Origin: Bacteroidia bacterium
GTDB taxonomy: Bacteria; Bacteroidota; Bacteroidia; NS11-12g; UBA9320
Length of the DNA stretch: 64,000 nt
Assembly (NCBI GenBank): GCA_018402155.1
Contig: JAGYJG010000001.1
Location: 2,314,501-2,378,500 of the forward strand
Reading direction: 5' to 3'
The notes under the pieces are model-generated. The model saw only the letters and a list, made by a program, of their open reading frames with translations. It ran no database searches and was not told the origin of the DNA. The position numbers and the translations under genes were made by a program. Of this stretch, positions 51,009 to 60,116 are shown piece by piece; within the stretch, counting starts at the first letter, position 1, and every line of letters starts with the position of its first letter.

Positions 51009-51436
51009 TTGGGGCAATTTCTTTATCAAAGAATTGCTAAATTGCTAAAATCGTAGCCTAATTTTGACGGTTGTGTCCTGAAACCTTATTTAACTTTAAG
51101 GATACGGAACAAGGTATTATTTTCTTTTTACATGGATTTTTTTTGCTGAGATACTTTTTCAAATGATGTAACATAGCGTTGTGCAGCGCCAATGGAAATC
51201 ATTTTTCATAGCGGAATTACGTATATAGAATCAACGTGTATGTGAACTCCTAGTTGTTTTACTATCTAAAATGTGATTATGCATCTTCGTGGGCTTTTAT
51301 ACATCACGCTGCGCTATCAAACATCTAAAGAAGTTTGAATTTGGGTAATTACCTAAAAAGTATGTTTGTGGACTACCGTATTTTAGCACACATCAGTGAG
51401 GTGTATGTAGGATGATACCAAAAATGAATACCATAA
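51009..51436. other. Intergenic region, about 430 bp, nothing recognised
   Basis: No coding pattern on either strand and no tRNA or clear promoter. It separates convergent genes, with the OmpA-family terminator at its right end. Confidence 0.4.
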
Positions 51437-51464
51437 AAAAAGGGAAGCTAATGCTTCCCTTTTC
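51437..51464 (-). terminator. Terminator of the OmpA-family gene
   Basis: AAAAGGGAAGC and GCTTCCCTTTT (11 bp) around a 4-base loop, with a run of T on the minus strand after the stem, 26 bp past the stop codon. Confidence 0.85.
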
Positions 51465-51489
51465 TATTTTAGTTTTTGGTTAAAAAAAG

Positions 51490-53001
51490 TTAATATTCAA
51501 GTTTAAAGTAAACCCTTCTGTTCATTGCTCTGCCTTCTGCAGTACTATTGTCAGCTTGGGGTTGTGTCTCACCGTAGCCTATAGCGGTCATTCGGCTATC
51601 TTCTACACCGTTTGCTGCTAGGTATTCTTTTACGGCATTTGCCCTGTTTTGAGATAATGTAAGATTGGCAGCATCATCACCTTTGTCATCTGTATGTCCC
51701 TCAATGGTAACCCTTGCTTCGCTGTATTCGTTCAGGATTTCAGCTAATTTATTAAGGTTTACAAAAGATTCCGCTTTCAGAATATTCTTACCACTTTCAA
51801 AATAAATACCTCTAGCTGCTAATTTGATTTGCTCTTGCACCTCTTGTTTAATCTCTGGACAACCTTTGTTGGAAGCTAATCCCGGGGTAGCAGGGCACAC
51901 ATCTAGATGGTCATATACACCGTCACCATCACTGTCTGGGCATCCTTCACCTTCTACAGTGCCTGGTAGTAGTGGGCATTTGTCTTCACTGTCTTGTATT
52001 CCATCTTTATCAGAGTCAGGACAGCCGTCAAATTCTTTGATACCTGGCACATCAGGGCATTTATCTTCAGAATCTGCTATACCATCTCCATCTTTATCAT
52101 CTAGGGGACATCCATTATTATTTGCAGGGCCCTTCTGTTTAGGACATTTATCTTCTTCATTTACTACACCGTCTCCATCATCGTCTAGTGGGCATCCGTC
52201 AGCATCTACTTCGTATCCTTCTGGGGTTTTTGGACAAGCATCAAATTCGTCGTTTATGCCATCACCGTCAGAATCTTTAATTTTATAGGAAGATCTTCCA
52301 TTTTCACCAAAATTGAATGCGAAACCTATTGAGTGATATAAGAAAATATCGTGCAGTGGTTTGTTTCCTTCTTGGGCATTATTCAATCTTGCGCCTGCTG
52401 GTGCATATGGTGAAGCGTCCATATTATCGTCAAAGGTGTAGTTGAACTGTTGGCTCACTACTAAATCTAGTGCATCAGTGAACGCAAATTTAAAACCAAG
52501 ACCAGCGTTCCAAGCCGATGAAAACCACGTTCTATTTTGTGGATGTCTTACAGGAACAGTATATTCTGTGAATTTAGAGATGGATTGAGTAACACCCCAG
52601 CCTGCTCTCAAAAATGGCTTAAATCGAGCATCTTCATCCATAATATAACCGTTGGCAAACTTGTAAGTTACACCTAGCATGCCTTGCGTAACTCTCGATC
52701 TGAAACCAACACGAACATCCATGAGCAATCCCTCGTCGTACTGTTGCTTATAGAAACCGACATCTCCAGTAGATCCAAAAATACTTGCATCAAATGACGG
52801 ATTTAAATAAATACTAAAAGCACCACCAACTCCTTGATAGTCTGGGCTTTTCTGAAAATACAAAGCAGAGCCTAAGTCTCCGTGATATTCTTTCAATCCG
52901 CCATTTATTTCAAAGCCGAATTTTTTGTCGTATGACTGGGCATACAGTGTACCTCCGAAAATAAATAAGCTTAAAACGAGTGTGAGTATTTTTTTATTCA
53001 T
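51490..53001 (-). CDS. OmpA-family outer-membrane protein with TSP type-3 repeats
   Basis: 503 residues. Signal peptide (about 1-21, TLYAQ), a beta-barrel (about 25-240), then calcium-binding thrombospondin type-3 repeats (about 245-375: DSDGDGINDEFDACP, DDDGDGVVNEEDKCP and four more of the same kind), and a C-terminal OmpA peptidoglycan-binding domain (about 390-503: EARVTIEGHTDDKGDDAAN, SQNRANAVKEYL, GYGETQP, NRRVYFKLEY). It links outer membrane to cell wall; TSP3 linkers stiffen with calcium. Bacteroidota usually have several. Single gene with its own terminator. Confidence 0.93.
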   Translation of the reverse strand: MNKKILTLVLSLFIFGGTLYAQSYDKKFGFEINGGLKEYHGDLGSALYFQKSPDYQGVGGAFSIYLNPSFDASIFGSTGDVGFYKQQYDEGLLMDVRVGFRSRVTQGMLGVTYKFANGYIMDEDARFKPFLRAGWGVTQSISKFTEYTVPVRHPQNRTWFSSAWNAGLGFKFAFTDALDLVVSQQFNYTFDDNMDASPYAPAGARLNNAQEGNKPLHDIFLYHSIGFAFNFGENGRSSYKIKDSDGDGINDEFDACPKTPEGYEVDADGCPLDDDGDGVVNEEDKCPKQKGPANNNGCPLDDKDGDGIADSEDKCPDVPGIKEFDGCPDSDKDGIQDSEDKCPLLPGTVEGEGCPDSDGDGVYDHLDVCPATPGLASNKGCPEIKQEVQEQIKLAARGIYFESGKNILKAESFVNLNKLAEILNEYSEARVTIEGHTDDKGDDAANLTLSQNRANAVKEYLAANGVEDSRMTAIGYGETQPQADNSTAEGRAMNRRVYFKLEY

Positions 53002-53083
53002 AAGTGTTATTTAGTTATAATTAATTTTAAAAAGTAAGCAATATTACATTAAATTGACAGAACTTAAAAATATTTTTCAAAAT

Positions 53084-54109
53084 CTAATTCCAAATTTTAG
53101 TGCCCTCACTGCAATTTTTACATATATCGATGTTGCTACGGCTCTTTAATATCAGTCTTCTAAAGCGATTGTACTCTTCTCCATGCCATATTTTCATAAA
53201 TGTCATATTTTGCATTTCACCTAGTCTATATGTAGCATCTTTATCAAAACAGCAAGGTACCACCTTCCCATCCCACGTGATGACACATCCTTGCCACATC
53301 CGCCAGCAGTGACTCAGTAGACCGTTTTTTATTTTGTAAGTCAAGCCACTCTTTTCGTATCGAGCGTACTTGGGGTTTTTGGGAAGTAGATCACTTCCGC
53401 TTTCAAAATTATATATCTGAGCTGTTTTTAACGCTAGATGATCTACGCCTACTTCTTTTGCTAGTAATTGTATTTCCTCTATTTCACCTTCATTGTGTCC
53501 AAAAACAATAAACTGCCAGATAATGAAAGGTGTCTTACTTTTCATTTTCTTCTTCCATTGTACTATATTCTTGGTTCCTGTTATTACTTTATCCAAGCTG
53601 CCACCTATGCGGTATTTTCCGTAGCTCTCCTGCTTTACCCCATCTATTGAAATTATCAATCTGCTTAATCCACTTTCTATTGTTTTTTTGCAATTTTCGT
53701 CGGTAAGGTAGTGCGCATTTGTACTGGTGGCGGTGTATATGCGGTGTTTGGTGGCGTAGCTAACCATATCTGTAAAATGCTGATTTAAATAAGGTTCTCC
53801 CTGAAAATAATAGGTAATATAAGTCAGTTGTTTATGTAGTTGGTCTATCACCATTTTGTTGAGCTCTGGTTGCAGCATGCCTATGGGTCGGCTAAAAGAC
53901 CGAAGGCCGCTTGGGCATTCTGGGCATCTAAGATTGCAGCTAGTAGTTGGCTCCAGCGATAATGACACGGGTAAACCTCTGTGGTAGTTTTTTTTGCTTA
54001 TTTTACTAATATGATACGATAAAAAAAGTTGTATAGCATTCCAAAGACGGTGGGGCCTGAGTGTGGAGAGATAAATCTGTGCATCTTGTATTTGGGCTAT
54101 ACTTGGCAT
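53084..54109 (-). CDS. Radical SAM protein with SPASM domain
   Basis: 341 residues. The radical-SAM cluster motif is CNLRCPEC (about 58-65), after SLEPTTS. The SPASM region has further cysteines: HCWRMWQGC (about 265), VPCCFDK (about 285), and CKNCSEG at the C-terminus, enough for auxiliary clusters. The N-terminal 50 residues have a helical, basic part (HRLWNAIQLFLSYHISK) often seen in cell-wall or glycosyl-related SPASM proteins. Substrate unknown; no precursor peptide gene is seen nearby, so a RiPP role is not supported. Confidence 0.85.
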   Translation of the reverse strand: MPSIAQIQDAQIYLSTLRPHRLWNAIQLFLSYHISKISKKNYHRGLPVSLSLEPTTSCNLRCPECPSGLRSFSRPIGMLQPELNKMVIDQLHKQLTYITYYFQGEPYLNQHFTDMVSYATKHRIYTATSTNAHYLTDENCKKTIESGLSRLIISIDGVKQESYGKYRIGGSLDKVITGTKNIVQWKKKMKSKTPFIIWQFIVFGHNEGEIEEIQLLAKEVGVDHLALKTAQIYNFESGSDLLPKNPKYARYEKSGLTYKIKNGLLSHCWRMWQGCVITWDGKVVPCCFDKDATYRLGEMQNMTFMKIWHGEEYNRFRRLILKSRSNIDICKNCSEGTKIWN

Positions 54110-54113
54110 ACAA

Positions 54114-54590
54114 TCAGATAAAACTCCTTCTTTTTTTGTATATGAAAAAGCTCACTACTAGTGTATATACAAAAGGAAACGTGGCCATAGACCATCCACT
54201 GATGCTTGCTCCGTGCCAGTAAAATACCCCTCCAATGCCAAATACCATGCCTGCTAAAAAAAGATGAATGCCAAGTTTGGATTTTCTGCGAAGAAAAATG
54301 GATCCTAGTAATGCAATGAGCCCTCCCACTGTTTTTAGTAATGAGCTCGCTTTGTACTTATACTCGGTAAGGCGCGTTTCTATATCATTGCTGAAAGTGC
54401 GAAACACAGAAGCCATTTCTGTGTTTTCTAGCGTCTCCTGTTGTATTTCTATGGCTTGAAGTAGTGATTCTTTTAGTAAACTCACCTCCTCGGGGTTTTG
54501 GTAAGCGGTATAGTTGCTCACTACCCAAAATGCTGTAAAAAAGGTAAGTAAAAATCCCCCGAAGCGATATAATCTACTAACTGGATGCAT
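54114..54590 (-). CDS. Hypothetical membrane protein
   Basis: 158 residues from ATG 54590; the longer frame to 54641 has an unlikely extra 17 residues (WCYYERTTFLYF). Four membrane segments: about 8-25, a cytoplasmic or periplasmic helical region (NPEEVSLLKESLLQAIEIQQ), then about 83-97, 105-123 and 130-148. KKRRS at the end. I do not recognise the family. Four bases separate it from the SPASM radical SAM gene downstream, so they are probably co-transcribed. Confidence 0.6.
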   Translation of the reverse strand: MHPVSRLYRFGGFLLTFFTAFWVVSNYTAYQNPEEVSLLKESLLQAIEIQQETLENTEMASVFRTFSNDIETRLTEYKYKASSLLKTVGGLIALLGSIFLRRKSKLGIHLFLAGMVFGIGGVFYWHGASISGWSMATFPFVYTLVVSFFIYKKRRSFI

Positions 54591-54641
54591 CGCGCAAAGA
54601 AAGTATAAAAAAGTTGTTCGTTCGTAATAACACCAAAACAA

Positions 54642-54964
54642 CTACACAATTTGTAGAGACAAAATAAAGCGTATTATCTTTTGGGGTCTTAATCTTTTCA
54701 GGCTACCTTTACACGTGATTTCGATTATTAGTTTTTGCTCAAACGCGACATTAAATAGTCCTCTGTGGCACTCTGTTTGTTTTTGGAATAGTAAAATGCT
54801 CTTTTATGTAATTAACCAGAAAAGGCGACTTGGTTTTAGTGTGCTACATTAAGCCAGACCAACCCAGTAAACTGTTGTATAAAAACGAAACCTAAATAGA
54901 ATAATCGGACTCAGGTTTTATAGATACATTTTTTTAACCCATTATCAATTCATAGTTCATTAAT
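54642..54964. other. Intergenic region, about 320 bp, nothing recognised
   Basis: Divergent promoters are expected here for the membrane protein and the next gene. No coding pattern, hairpin with T-run or clear TAnnTTTG box was found. Confidence 0.35.
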
Positions 54965-55273
54965 ATGCTAAAAGATTTTACCACAAATACAGAGTTCGCA
55001 TTGACTGATATCATAGCTCAAATGGAAAAAGAACTGCAAATGAGCGGCGAGAATCACATTTTTTCGGCTACCACCCCTAGTAGTTTGATACATGAGCTAG
55101 CAGATTATCTCGACGGAATGCAAAGTGGTGTAAGGATTTCCAACCTTTTCTATCGTATTGACGTAAATCCTAATGAAGCAAAAGCAAATCTGCCATACTA
55201 CAATGCATTGGCCGAATTGGCTTGGAATCGAGTTTTTAAAAAAATATGGATCAAAAAAAGATACCGTAGCTAA
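54965..55273 (+). CDS. Small hypothetical protein
   Basis: 102 residues, soluble, no signal. LTDIIAQMEKELQM and TPSSLIHELADYLDGMQSGVRIS are helical; VDVNPNEAKANLPYYNALAELAWNRVFKKIWIKKRY ends in a basic tail. The composition is natural and the frame is the only one open. I know no family function. It converges on the MBOAT gene (23 bp apart). Confidence 0.55.
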   Translation: MLKDFTTNTEFALTDIIAQMEKELQMSGENHIFSATTPSSLIHELADYLDGMQSGVRISNLFYRIDVNPNEAKANLPYYNALAELAWNRVFKKIWIKKRYRS

Positions 55274-55296
55274 AAAGTACCGCTTGTGCCCCTAGA

Positions 55297-56805
55297 TTAG
55301 AATTGAAAGTATATAAAGGGTTGTAACTCTGCAGAAGTAGCTTGGTAAATGATGAAAACTACGACAACAAAACTTACTATTTTGACGTATAGTGGAGTTT
55401 CAGTAAACCATGATATTATACGATCTTTTAGTTTACTTGGTGCTAAATGAGTCACAAACCCTAAAAGAATTAACGCAAAAACTTTCCAATAACCTACTAT
55501 GCGTGAAAGAATGCCATAGCTATCAAAGTTTGTGAATATATTTTCGAGCATTAGGCCTACAGTTGCCATATCATTTGCTCTAAAATACAGCCAGCAAAAT
55601 GTAACAAAGTGAAAGGTGAGAAGCTGGGCAAAAACTTTTCCGACTGTGGTGCTTGACATATTAAAATATTTGGACCAAAAGCGATGTACTGCTAAACCAA
55701 TTCCATGGAGTGCACCCCATACAATAAATTTGATTGCAGCACCGTGCCATAAACCGCCTAGCACCATGGTAATCAGCAGGTTGAAATAAGTTCTGATTTT
55801 ACCTCTTTTATTGCCACCAAGCGAGATGTATAAATAATCTCTAAGCCAAGTGCTGAGTGAAATGTGCCATCGTCTCCAAAAATCAGTTAGGCTCTGTGCT
55901 TTATATGGACTGTTAAAATTTATAGGCAATTTGAAACCAAGCAGAGCAGCCAAACCTATAGCAATGTCAGAATAACCAGAAAAGTCGCAATATATCTGGA
56001 TACTGTATCCGTAGACAGCCATAAGGTTCATAAAACCACTGTAGACTTCCGGAGTTTCAAAAACACGATCAACAAAGTTTACGGAGATATAATCGCTAAT
56101 AACCACTTTCTTGAAAAGACCTGCAATGATCAAAAAAACGGCATGACCAAAATCGTTTCGACTGAGGTAATACGGCCGTTTTATCTGCGGCAAAAAATCT
56201 GAAGCTCTTACAATAGGTCCTGCAACTAGCTGCGGAAAAAAACTGACAAAAAAAGCAAAGTCGAAAATATTGCGGCACGGTTTTATGCTTCCTCTATACA
56301 AGTCTATGCTGTAGCTCAACGTCTGAAAGGTGTAAAATGAAATGCCCACAGGCAATACAATGTCATATACATCAAACGTAGCTCCGAAGGTACCATTGGC
56401 AAATGCTGCTAAAAAATTTACAGCTTTAAAACTTGTACCAAACCATCCATTAATGCTTTCCACTAAAAAGAATGAGTACTTAAAAAATGCAAGTAAACCT
56501 AGATTAGTGAGCAGGCTTATTCCAAGATAAAGCCGCTTTTGCCATGCGTGCTTAGATTGATGTATTCCGATACCTACTGCATAGTCTATAGCAGTACTAA
56601 AAAGCAATAAAAAAAAATACAGCCCGCTACACTTGTAGTAAAAAAAGAGACTAAATAAAAGTAGATAGATATTGCGTACGCGCAGGTGCTTGTGAAGTAA
56701 AGTGTATCCCACAAACATGATACTAAACAAAAACAAAAAGAAATACTGATTGAATAATAGCGGTTGCTTATCAGAGAATTCTAGTATGTGCTTCCAGCTC
56801 TGCAT
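55297..56805 (-). CDS. MBOAT-family O-acyltransferase (AlgI/DltB-like)
   Basis: 502 residues with about 11 membrane helices. Transfers acyl (usually acetyl) groups across the membrane onto an extracytoplasmic polysaccharide. Family landmarks: GISFYTFQTLSYSIDLYRG (about 150-168), FFPQLVAGPIVRA, YCDFSGYSDIAIGLA (about 270), FNSPYKAQSLTDFWRRWHISLSTWLRDYLYISLGG (about 300-335, spans given only as landmarks) and the active-site His in GGLWHGAA (about 352-359). It is the last gene of the kpsF-manC-SGNH-MBOAT operon, three bases after the SGNH gene. Confidence 0.92.
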   Translation of the reverse strand: MQSWKHILEFSDKQPLLFNQYFFLFLFSIMFVGYTLLHKHLRVRNIYLLLFSLFFYYKCSGLYFFLLLFSTAIDYAVGIGIHQSKHAWQKRLYLGISLLTNLGLLAFFKYSFFLVESINGWFGTSFKAVNFLAAFANGTFGATFDVYDIVLPVGISFYTFQTLSYSIDLYRGSIKPCRNIFDFAFFVSFFPQLVAGPIVRASDFLPQIKRPYYLSRNDFGHAVFLIIAGLFKKVVISDYISVNFVDRVFETPEVYSGFMNLMAVYGYSIQIYCDFSGYSDIAIGLAALLGFKLPINFNSPYKAQSLTDFWRRWHISLSTWLRDYLYISLGGNKRGKIRTYFNLLITMVLGGLWHGAAIKFIVWGALHGIGLAVHRFWSKYFNMSSTTVGKVFAQLLTFHFVTFCWLYFRANDMATVGLMLENIFTNFDSYGILSRIVGYWKVFALILLGFVTHLAPSKLKDRIISWFTETPLYVKIVSFVVVVFIIYQATSAELQPFIYFQF

Positions 56806-56808
56806 ATC

Positions 56809-57960
56809 TCATTCGTATTTAGGGTATCCTTGCATCAGTGCTTGGTATAGCATATCTCCCTGCTTTATATAACCAGGTATTGTAAAATGAATCAAATCAG
56901 CGTGTGCTAAGTTTTCTTTTTTCCATTGGAGAATGGAGTTTTTTCCACCCATCGCCTCATACAAATCCCATACGGCTACATCAAGTTCTATAGCCAATTG
57001 TAGCATAGCTTGGCGGAGGGGTGCCACATTCTTATTGTGATATTTTCTCCGGTAATGGTGATCTGGTGGAGTGGTAAGTAAAATGGCCACATTTGGATTC
57101 AATCGTCGGATTCTTGCTATGAGGTTGCGATAGTCATCTGTGAGGCAACTAGCGCAAAACGAGGACGTACTGCTGTAGCTGTCATTGGTGCCAAAACTCA
57201 CTATAACGAGTGAAGTGTTTAGCGCTGCTATTTGATTTTCAAAACGAGTACTCCGCAAGTATTGCGCTACAGTGCTACCGTTAATACCCAAAGCGTGGTA
57301 CAAAATACCCGGGTGGTCATTCTCTAAGACAAGCCCCTGCAAGGCTGGAATATTGCCGTTTGTTGGAGCCGGCACAAAGGTGACACGGTCTTGCGATTTT
57401 TCAAATAAGATAACCCTATTTTCTTGCTCTTTATGCAAGAAAAAATGACCAGAAATATTTTGGGGTAAAAAACTGCTACTAGTGTCTAAAAAAGTTATTT
57501 TGGTGAAAGAGGCCTCGGTTTGGGCTTTGGTAGCCACGTCTATGGTAAATGATGAATTTTCACTAGGAATCACCGTAAAACCAGCTAAACCAGTGGTACA
57601 ATCGGCGTAGTTTTTTTTAATTTGGCAAGCCTGCCAAGATCCTGTATGGCTAAATAATACATCAAGCGCACCGCCACTGCCAGCTATCTCATACGGAAAA
57701 ACAAATCCTCTTCCCGCATTGCCAAAGGTATGCTGCATTTTTTTGCGAACTTCCCCAGAAAAGAAGTCAGACTGAATATGCGAATCACCTATATGCACAA
57801 TTGAAACCCTGCTAGTATCCTTTTGTATAGCGCTTAGTTGCGTATAAAAAGAATGTAAAGCAGCTATATTATAGATGGCGTTTTGATTAGAAGGCACAAA
57901 TTCTCGCGGCGAGAAACCGAACAAGAAAAAGAGCAGTATAGGCACAAAAGCCTTTTTCAT
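56809..57960 (-). CDS. SGNH/GDSL-family hydrolase, exported
   Basis: 383 residues with a signal peptide (about 1-18). The catalytic blocks of the SGNH fold are present: block I IVHIGDSHIQSD (Ser about 60), block III FGTNDSYSS (Asn about 253) and block V HADLIHFTIPGY (Asp and His about 355-361). Immediately before an MBOAT gene, such a protein is likely the periplasmic transferase or esterase partner that moves acetyl onto the sugar (as AlgX/AlgJ or DltD do). It abuts manC with no gap, so it belongs to the operon. Confidence 0.8.
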   Translation of the reverse strand: MKKAFVPILLFFLFGFSPREFVPSNQNAIYNIAALHSFYTQLSAIQKDTSRVSIVHIGDSHIQSDFFSGEVRKKMQHTFGNAGRGFVFPYEIAGSGGALDVLFSHTGSWQACQIKKNYADCTTGLAGFTVIPSENSSFTIDVATKAQTEASFTKITFLDTSSSFLPQNISGHFFLHKEQENRVILFEKSQDRVTFVPAPTNGNIPALQGLVLENDHPGILYHALGINGSTVAQYLRSTRFENQIAALNTSLVIVSFGTNDSYSSTSSFCASCLTDDYRNLIARIRRLNPNVAILLTTPPDHHYRRKYHNKNVAPLRQAMLQLAIELDVAVWDLYEAMGGKNSILQWKKENLAHADLIHFTIPGYIKQGDMLYQALMQGYPKYE

Positions 57961-59052
57961 TTAGCTATACTTATTGGTATATTTTTTGGCTATATCAGAG
58001 GCTATTTTTTTAACCTCTTGCTCTTGGTCCACTTTGCAAATGAGCAAAGCGTCTTCTGTATCTACTACAAAATAACCATCCAAATCTTTGATAACTACTA
58101 GTTTCTTTTTGTCGCTCACCACCAAGTTATTCTGTGCATTTATAGCTTCCAAATCTACATTCAAGGTTGTATTGTTTGTATCAGCTTCTGTCGTCAGTTC
58201 TTCGTGTACACTTTTCCACGTACCTAGGTCACTCCACCCAAACTCCGATGGTAGCACATACACATTATCTGCTTTTTCTAGCAGACCATTATCTATGCTA
58301 ATACTTTGTATTTGTGTGTAAATACGCTCTATGTGTTGCTTTTCTATGGCAGTATTATATGCGCCTTTACCTTCTCCAAAAGTAAGATTGAGCTCAGGCA
58401 AATGTTCGTTTAAGGCTTTTAAAATACTTCTGGCACTCCATACAAACATGCCGCTATTCCATAAAAAGTCGCCACTTTCTAAAAATTTCTCAGCCAGATC
58501 TATAGGAGGTTTTTCAGTGAAGGTTTTTACTTTATTGATACCTTTGGCTACTTCTTTTTCCTCAAATTGGATATAGCCATATCCCGTATCTGGTCGATGT
58601 GGTTTTAAACCTAAAGTGATGAGGGCATCATTCTCTTTGGCATATAGGTGTGCTTTATGCATTTGCTCAATAAAAATAGCTGTTTCTTTAATGAGATGAT
58701 CGCTAGGAGCTACTATAATGACAGCGTCTTCGTTTAGCTCGGCTATTTTGTGAGCGGCATATGCAACGCAAGCAGCCGTATTTTTTCCCATGGGTTCTCC
58801 CAATAGTTGGTTTGGCCCAATTTCTGGCAATTGATTGCTTACTAGGCTTCTGTAATCTTCATTAGCTATAATGTAAATATTCTCTTTGGGCACTATTTTC
58901 GTGTAGCGCTCGTATGCCTCTTGTATTAGAGTCTTGCCAGTTCCCAAAATATCGATGAACTGCTTTGGCTTGTTTGTTCGGCTTACAGGCCAAAACCTGC
59001 TGCCTATACCGCCAGCTAGTATTACTGCGTATGTATCTTTTAGTACTGTCAT
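57961..59052 (-). CDS. manC: Mannose-1-phosphate guanylyltransferase
   Basis: 363 residues, nucleotidyltransferase without the C-terminal isomerase domain found in bifunctional AlgA-type enzymes. Makes GDP-mannose from mannose 1-phosphate and GTP. The N-terminal AVILAGGIGSRFWPVSRTNKPKQF (signature and Lys), then PSDHLI (about 119), GYGYIQF, FTEKP and FLWNSGMFVW are diagnostic. Asp in SDLGTWKS near 265. It overlaps kpsF by 4 bp (ATGA). GDP-mannose would feed the polysaccharide decorated by the downstream pair. Confidence 0.92.
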   Translation of the reverse strand: MTVLKDTYAVILAGGIGSRFWPVSRTNKPKQFIDILGTGKTLIQEAYERYTKIVPKENIYIIANEDYRSLVSNQLPEIGPNQLLGEPMGKNTAACVAYAAHKIAELNEDAVIIVAPSDHLIKETAIFIEQMHKAHLYAKENDALITLGLKPHRPDTGYGYIQFEEKEVAKGINKVKTFTEKPPIDLAEKFLESGDFLWNSGMFVWSARSILKALNEHLPELNLTFGEGKGAYNTAIEKQHIERIYTQIQSISIDNGLLEKADNVYVLPSEFGWSDLGTWKSVHEELTTEADTNNTTLNVDLEAINAQNNLVVSDKKKLVVIKDLDGYFVVDTEDALLICKVDQEQEVKKIASDIAKKYTNKYS

Positions 59053-60017
59053 ATTAACCCTTCTCGTATTAAATCTTGTATGTGTATCACACCCATTGGT
59101 TTCGTATGTTCTGCCAATATGATGTGGTTTATTTTATGGTTTTTTATAAATGTTACACCGTCTATAGCCAGTGTGTCAGGAGGTATAGTTTTGGGATTTG
59201 CAGTCATAATGCTCTCCGCTGTAAAATTTCGTATATCTGTGTGCTTGGAAAGCATTCTTCTTAGATCACCGTCAGTAATTATTCCTTGCAGCGTTTGGTT
59301 TTTGTCTACTACTAGTACTGCACCCATTCTTCCTTTGGTCATGGCCATAATGCATTCTGCAATTTTAGCTTTAGTCTCTATTAGCGGCATTTCATTTTGT
59401 GCGGCAATATCTGCTACGGTGAGGTACAATCTTTTGCCAAGCGCTCCGCCGGGGTGGTACTTTGCAAAGTCGTTGGATTTAAATTCCCTACATTTTATTA
59501 ATGCTACGGCAAGCGCATCTCCCATGGCCATTTGAGCAGTAGTACTAGTAGTAGGTGCTAGGTTGTTGGGGCAGGCTTCAGTTTCTACGGTCGTGTCTAG
59601 CATATAATTGCAATGCTCAGCAAGGTAAGAATGTACATTGCCAGTTATAGCAACTAGCGTATTGTCTCCCCTCAAAATAAGCGGTACTAGCGCTTTTATT
59701 TCTGGGCTATTACCACTTTTGGATATACAAATAACGGTGTCGCCTTTTTGTACCATGCCCAAATCGCCGTGTATGGCATCTGCAGCGTGCATAAAAAGAG
59801 CTGGAGTGCCAGTACTATTGAAAGTAGCGACTATTTTCTGCCCAATAATGGCGCTTTTACCTATGCCTGTAACGACCACTCTACCGTTTGAGTCCAAAAT
59901 AGTGTGAATGATATGTACAAAACTGTCTGTTAATAAATGAGTTAGCCTTTTAAGGCTTTCGCTTTCTAGCAAAAGAGTATCTTTTGCAACTTTTAGTATT
60001 TCGGTAGAATTTAACAC
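59049..60017 (-). CDS. kdsD: Arabinose-5-phosphate isomerase (KpsF/GutQ/KdsD family)
   Basis: 322 residues. An SIS sugar-isomerase domain (about 35-170: VVVTGIGKSAIIGQKIVATFNSTGT, AIHGDLGMVQKGD, ISKSGNSPE, PTTSTTAQMAMGDALAVAL) is followed by two CBS domains (about 205-322: GRMGAVLVVDKNQTLQGIITDGDLRRML, AIDGVTFIKNHKINHIILAE). Interconverts ribulose 5-phosphate and arabinose 5-phosphate, the first step to Kdo for LPS or capsule. First gene of the operon; promoter upstream is only weakly visible (TTAATTTG at about 60030). Confidence 0.9.
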   Translation of the reverse strand: MLNSTEILKVAKDTLLLESESLKRLTHLLTDSFVHIIHTILDSNGRVVVTGIGKSAIIGQKIVATFNSTGTPALFMHAADAIHGDLGMVQKGDTVICISKSGNSPEIKALVPLILRGDNTLVAITGNVHSYLAEHCNYMLDTTVETEACPNNLAPTTSTTAQMAMGDALAVALIKCREFKSNDFAKYHPGGALGKRLYLTVADIAAQNEMPLIETKAKIAECIMAMTKGRMGAVLVVDKNQTLQGIITDGDLRRMLSKHTDIRNFTAESIMTANPKTIPPDTLAIDGVTFIKNHKINHIILAEHTKPMGVIHIQDLIREGLI

Positions 60018-60116
60018 GATATTTGCCGCAAATTAAAAAATTTATTTCTTCAAGTGGTAAAAAGAGTACTATATTAGTCACTTATTTAGAAGATTATTAG
60101 AATACAGTAAAAAAAA

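Noticed and set aside
51824-52288. 154-codon open frame on the plus strand
   Set aside because: It is the antisense of the TSP type-3 repeat part of the OmpA-family gene; its Ser/Pro-rich text is a mirror of the Asp/Gly repeats.
53084-54641. RiPP cluster around the SPASM radical SAM protein
   Set aside because: No short precursor-like ORF, protease or transporter is adjacent; neighbours are a membrane protein and an OmpA-family gene.
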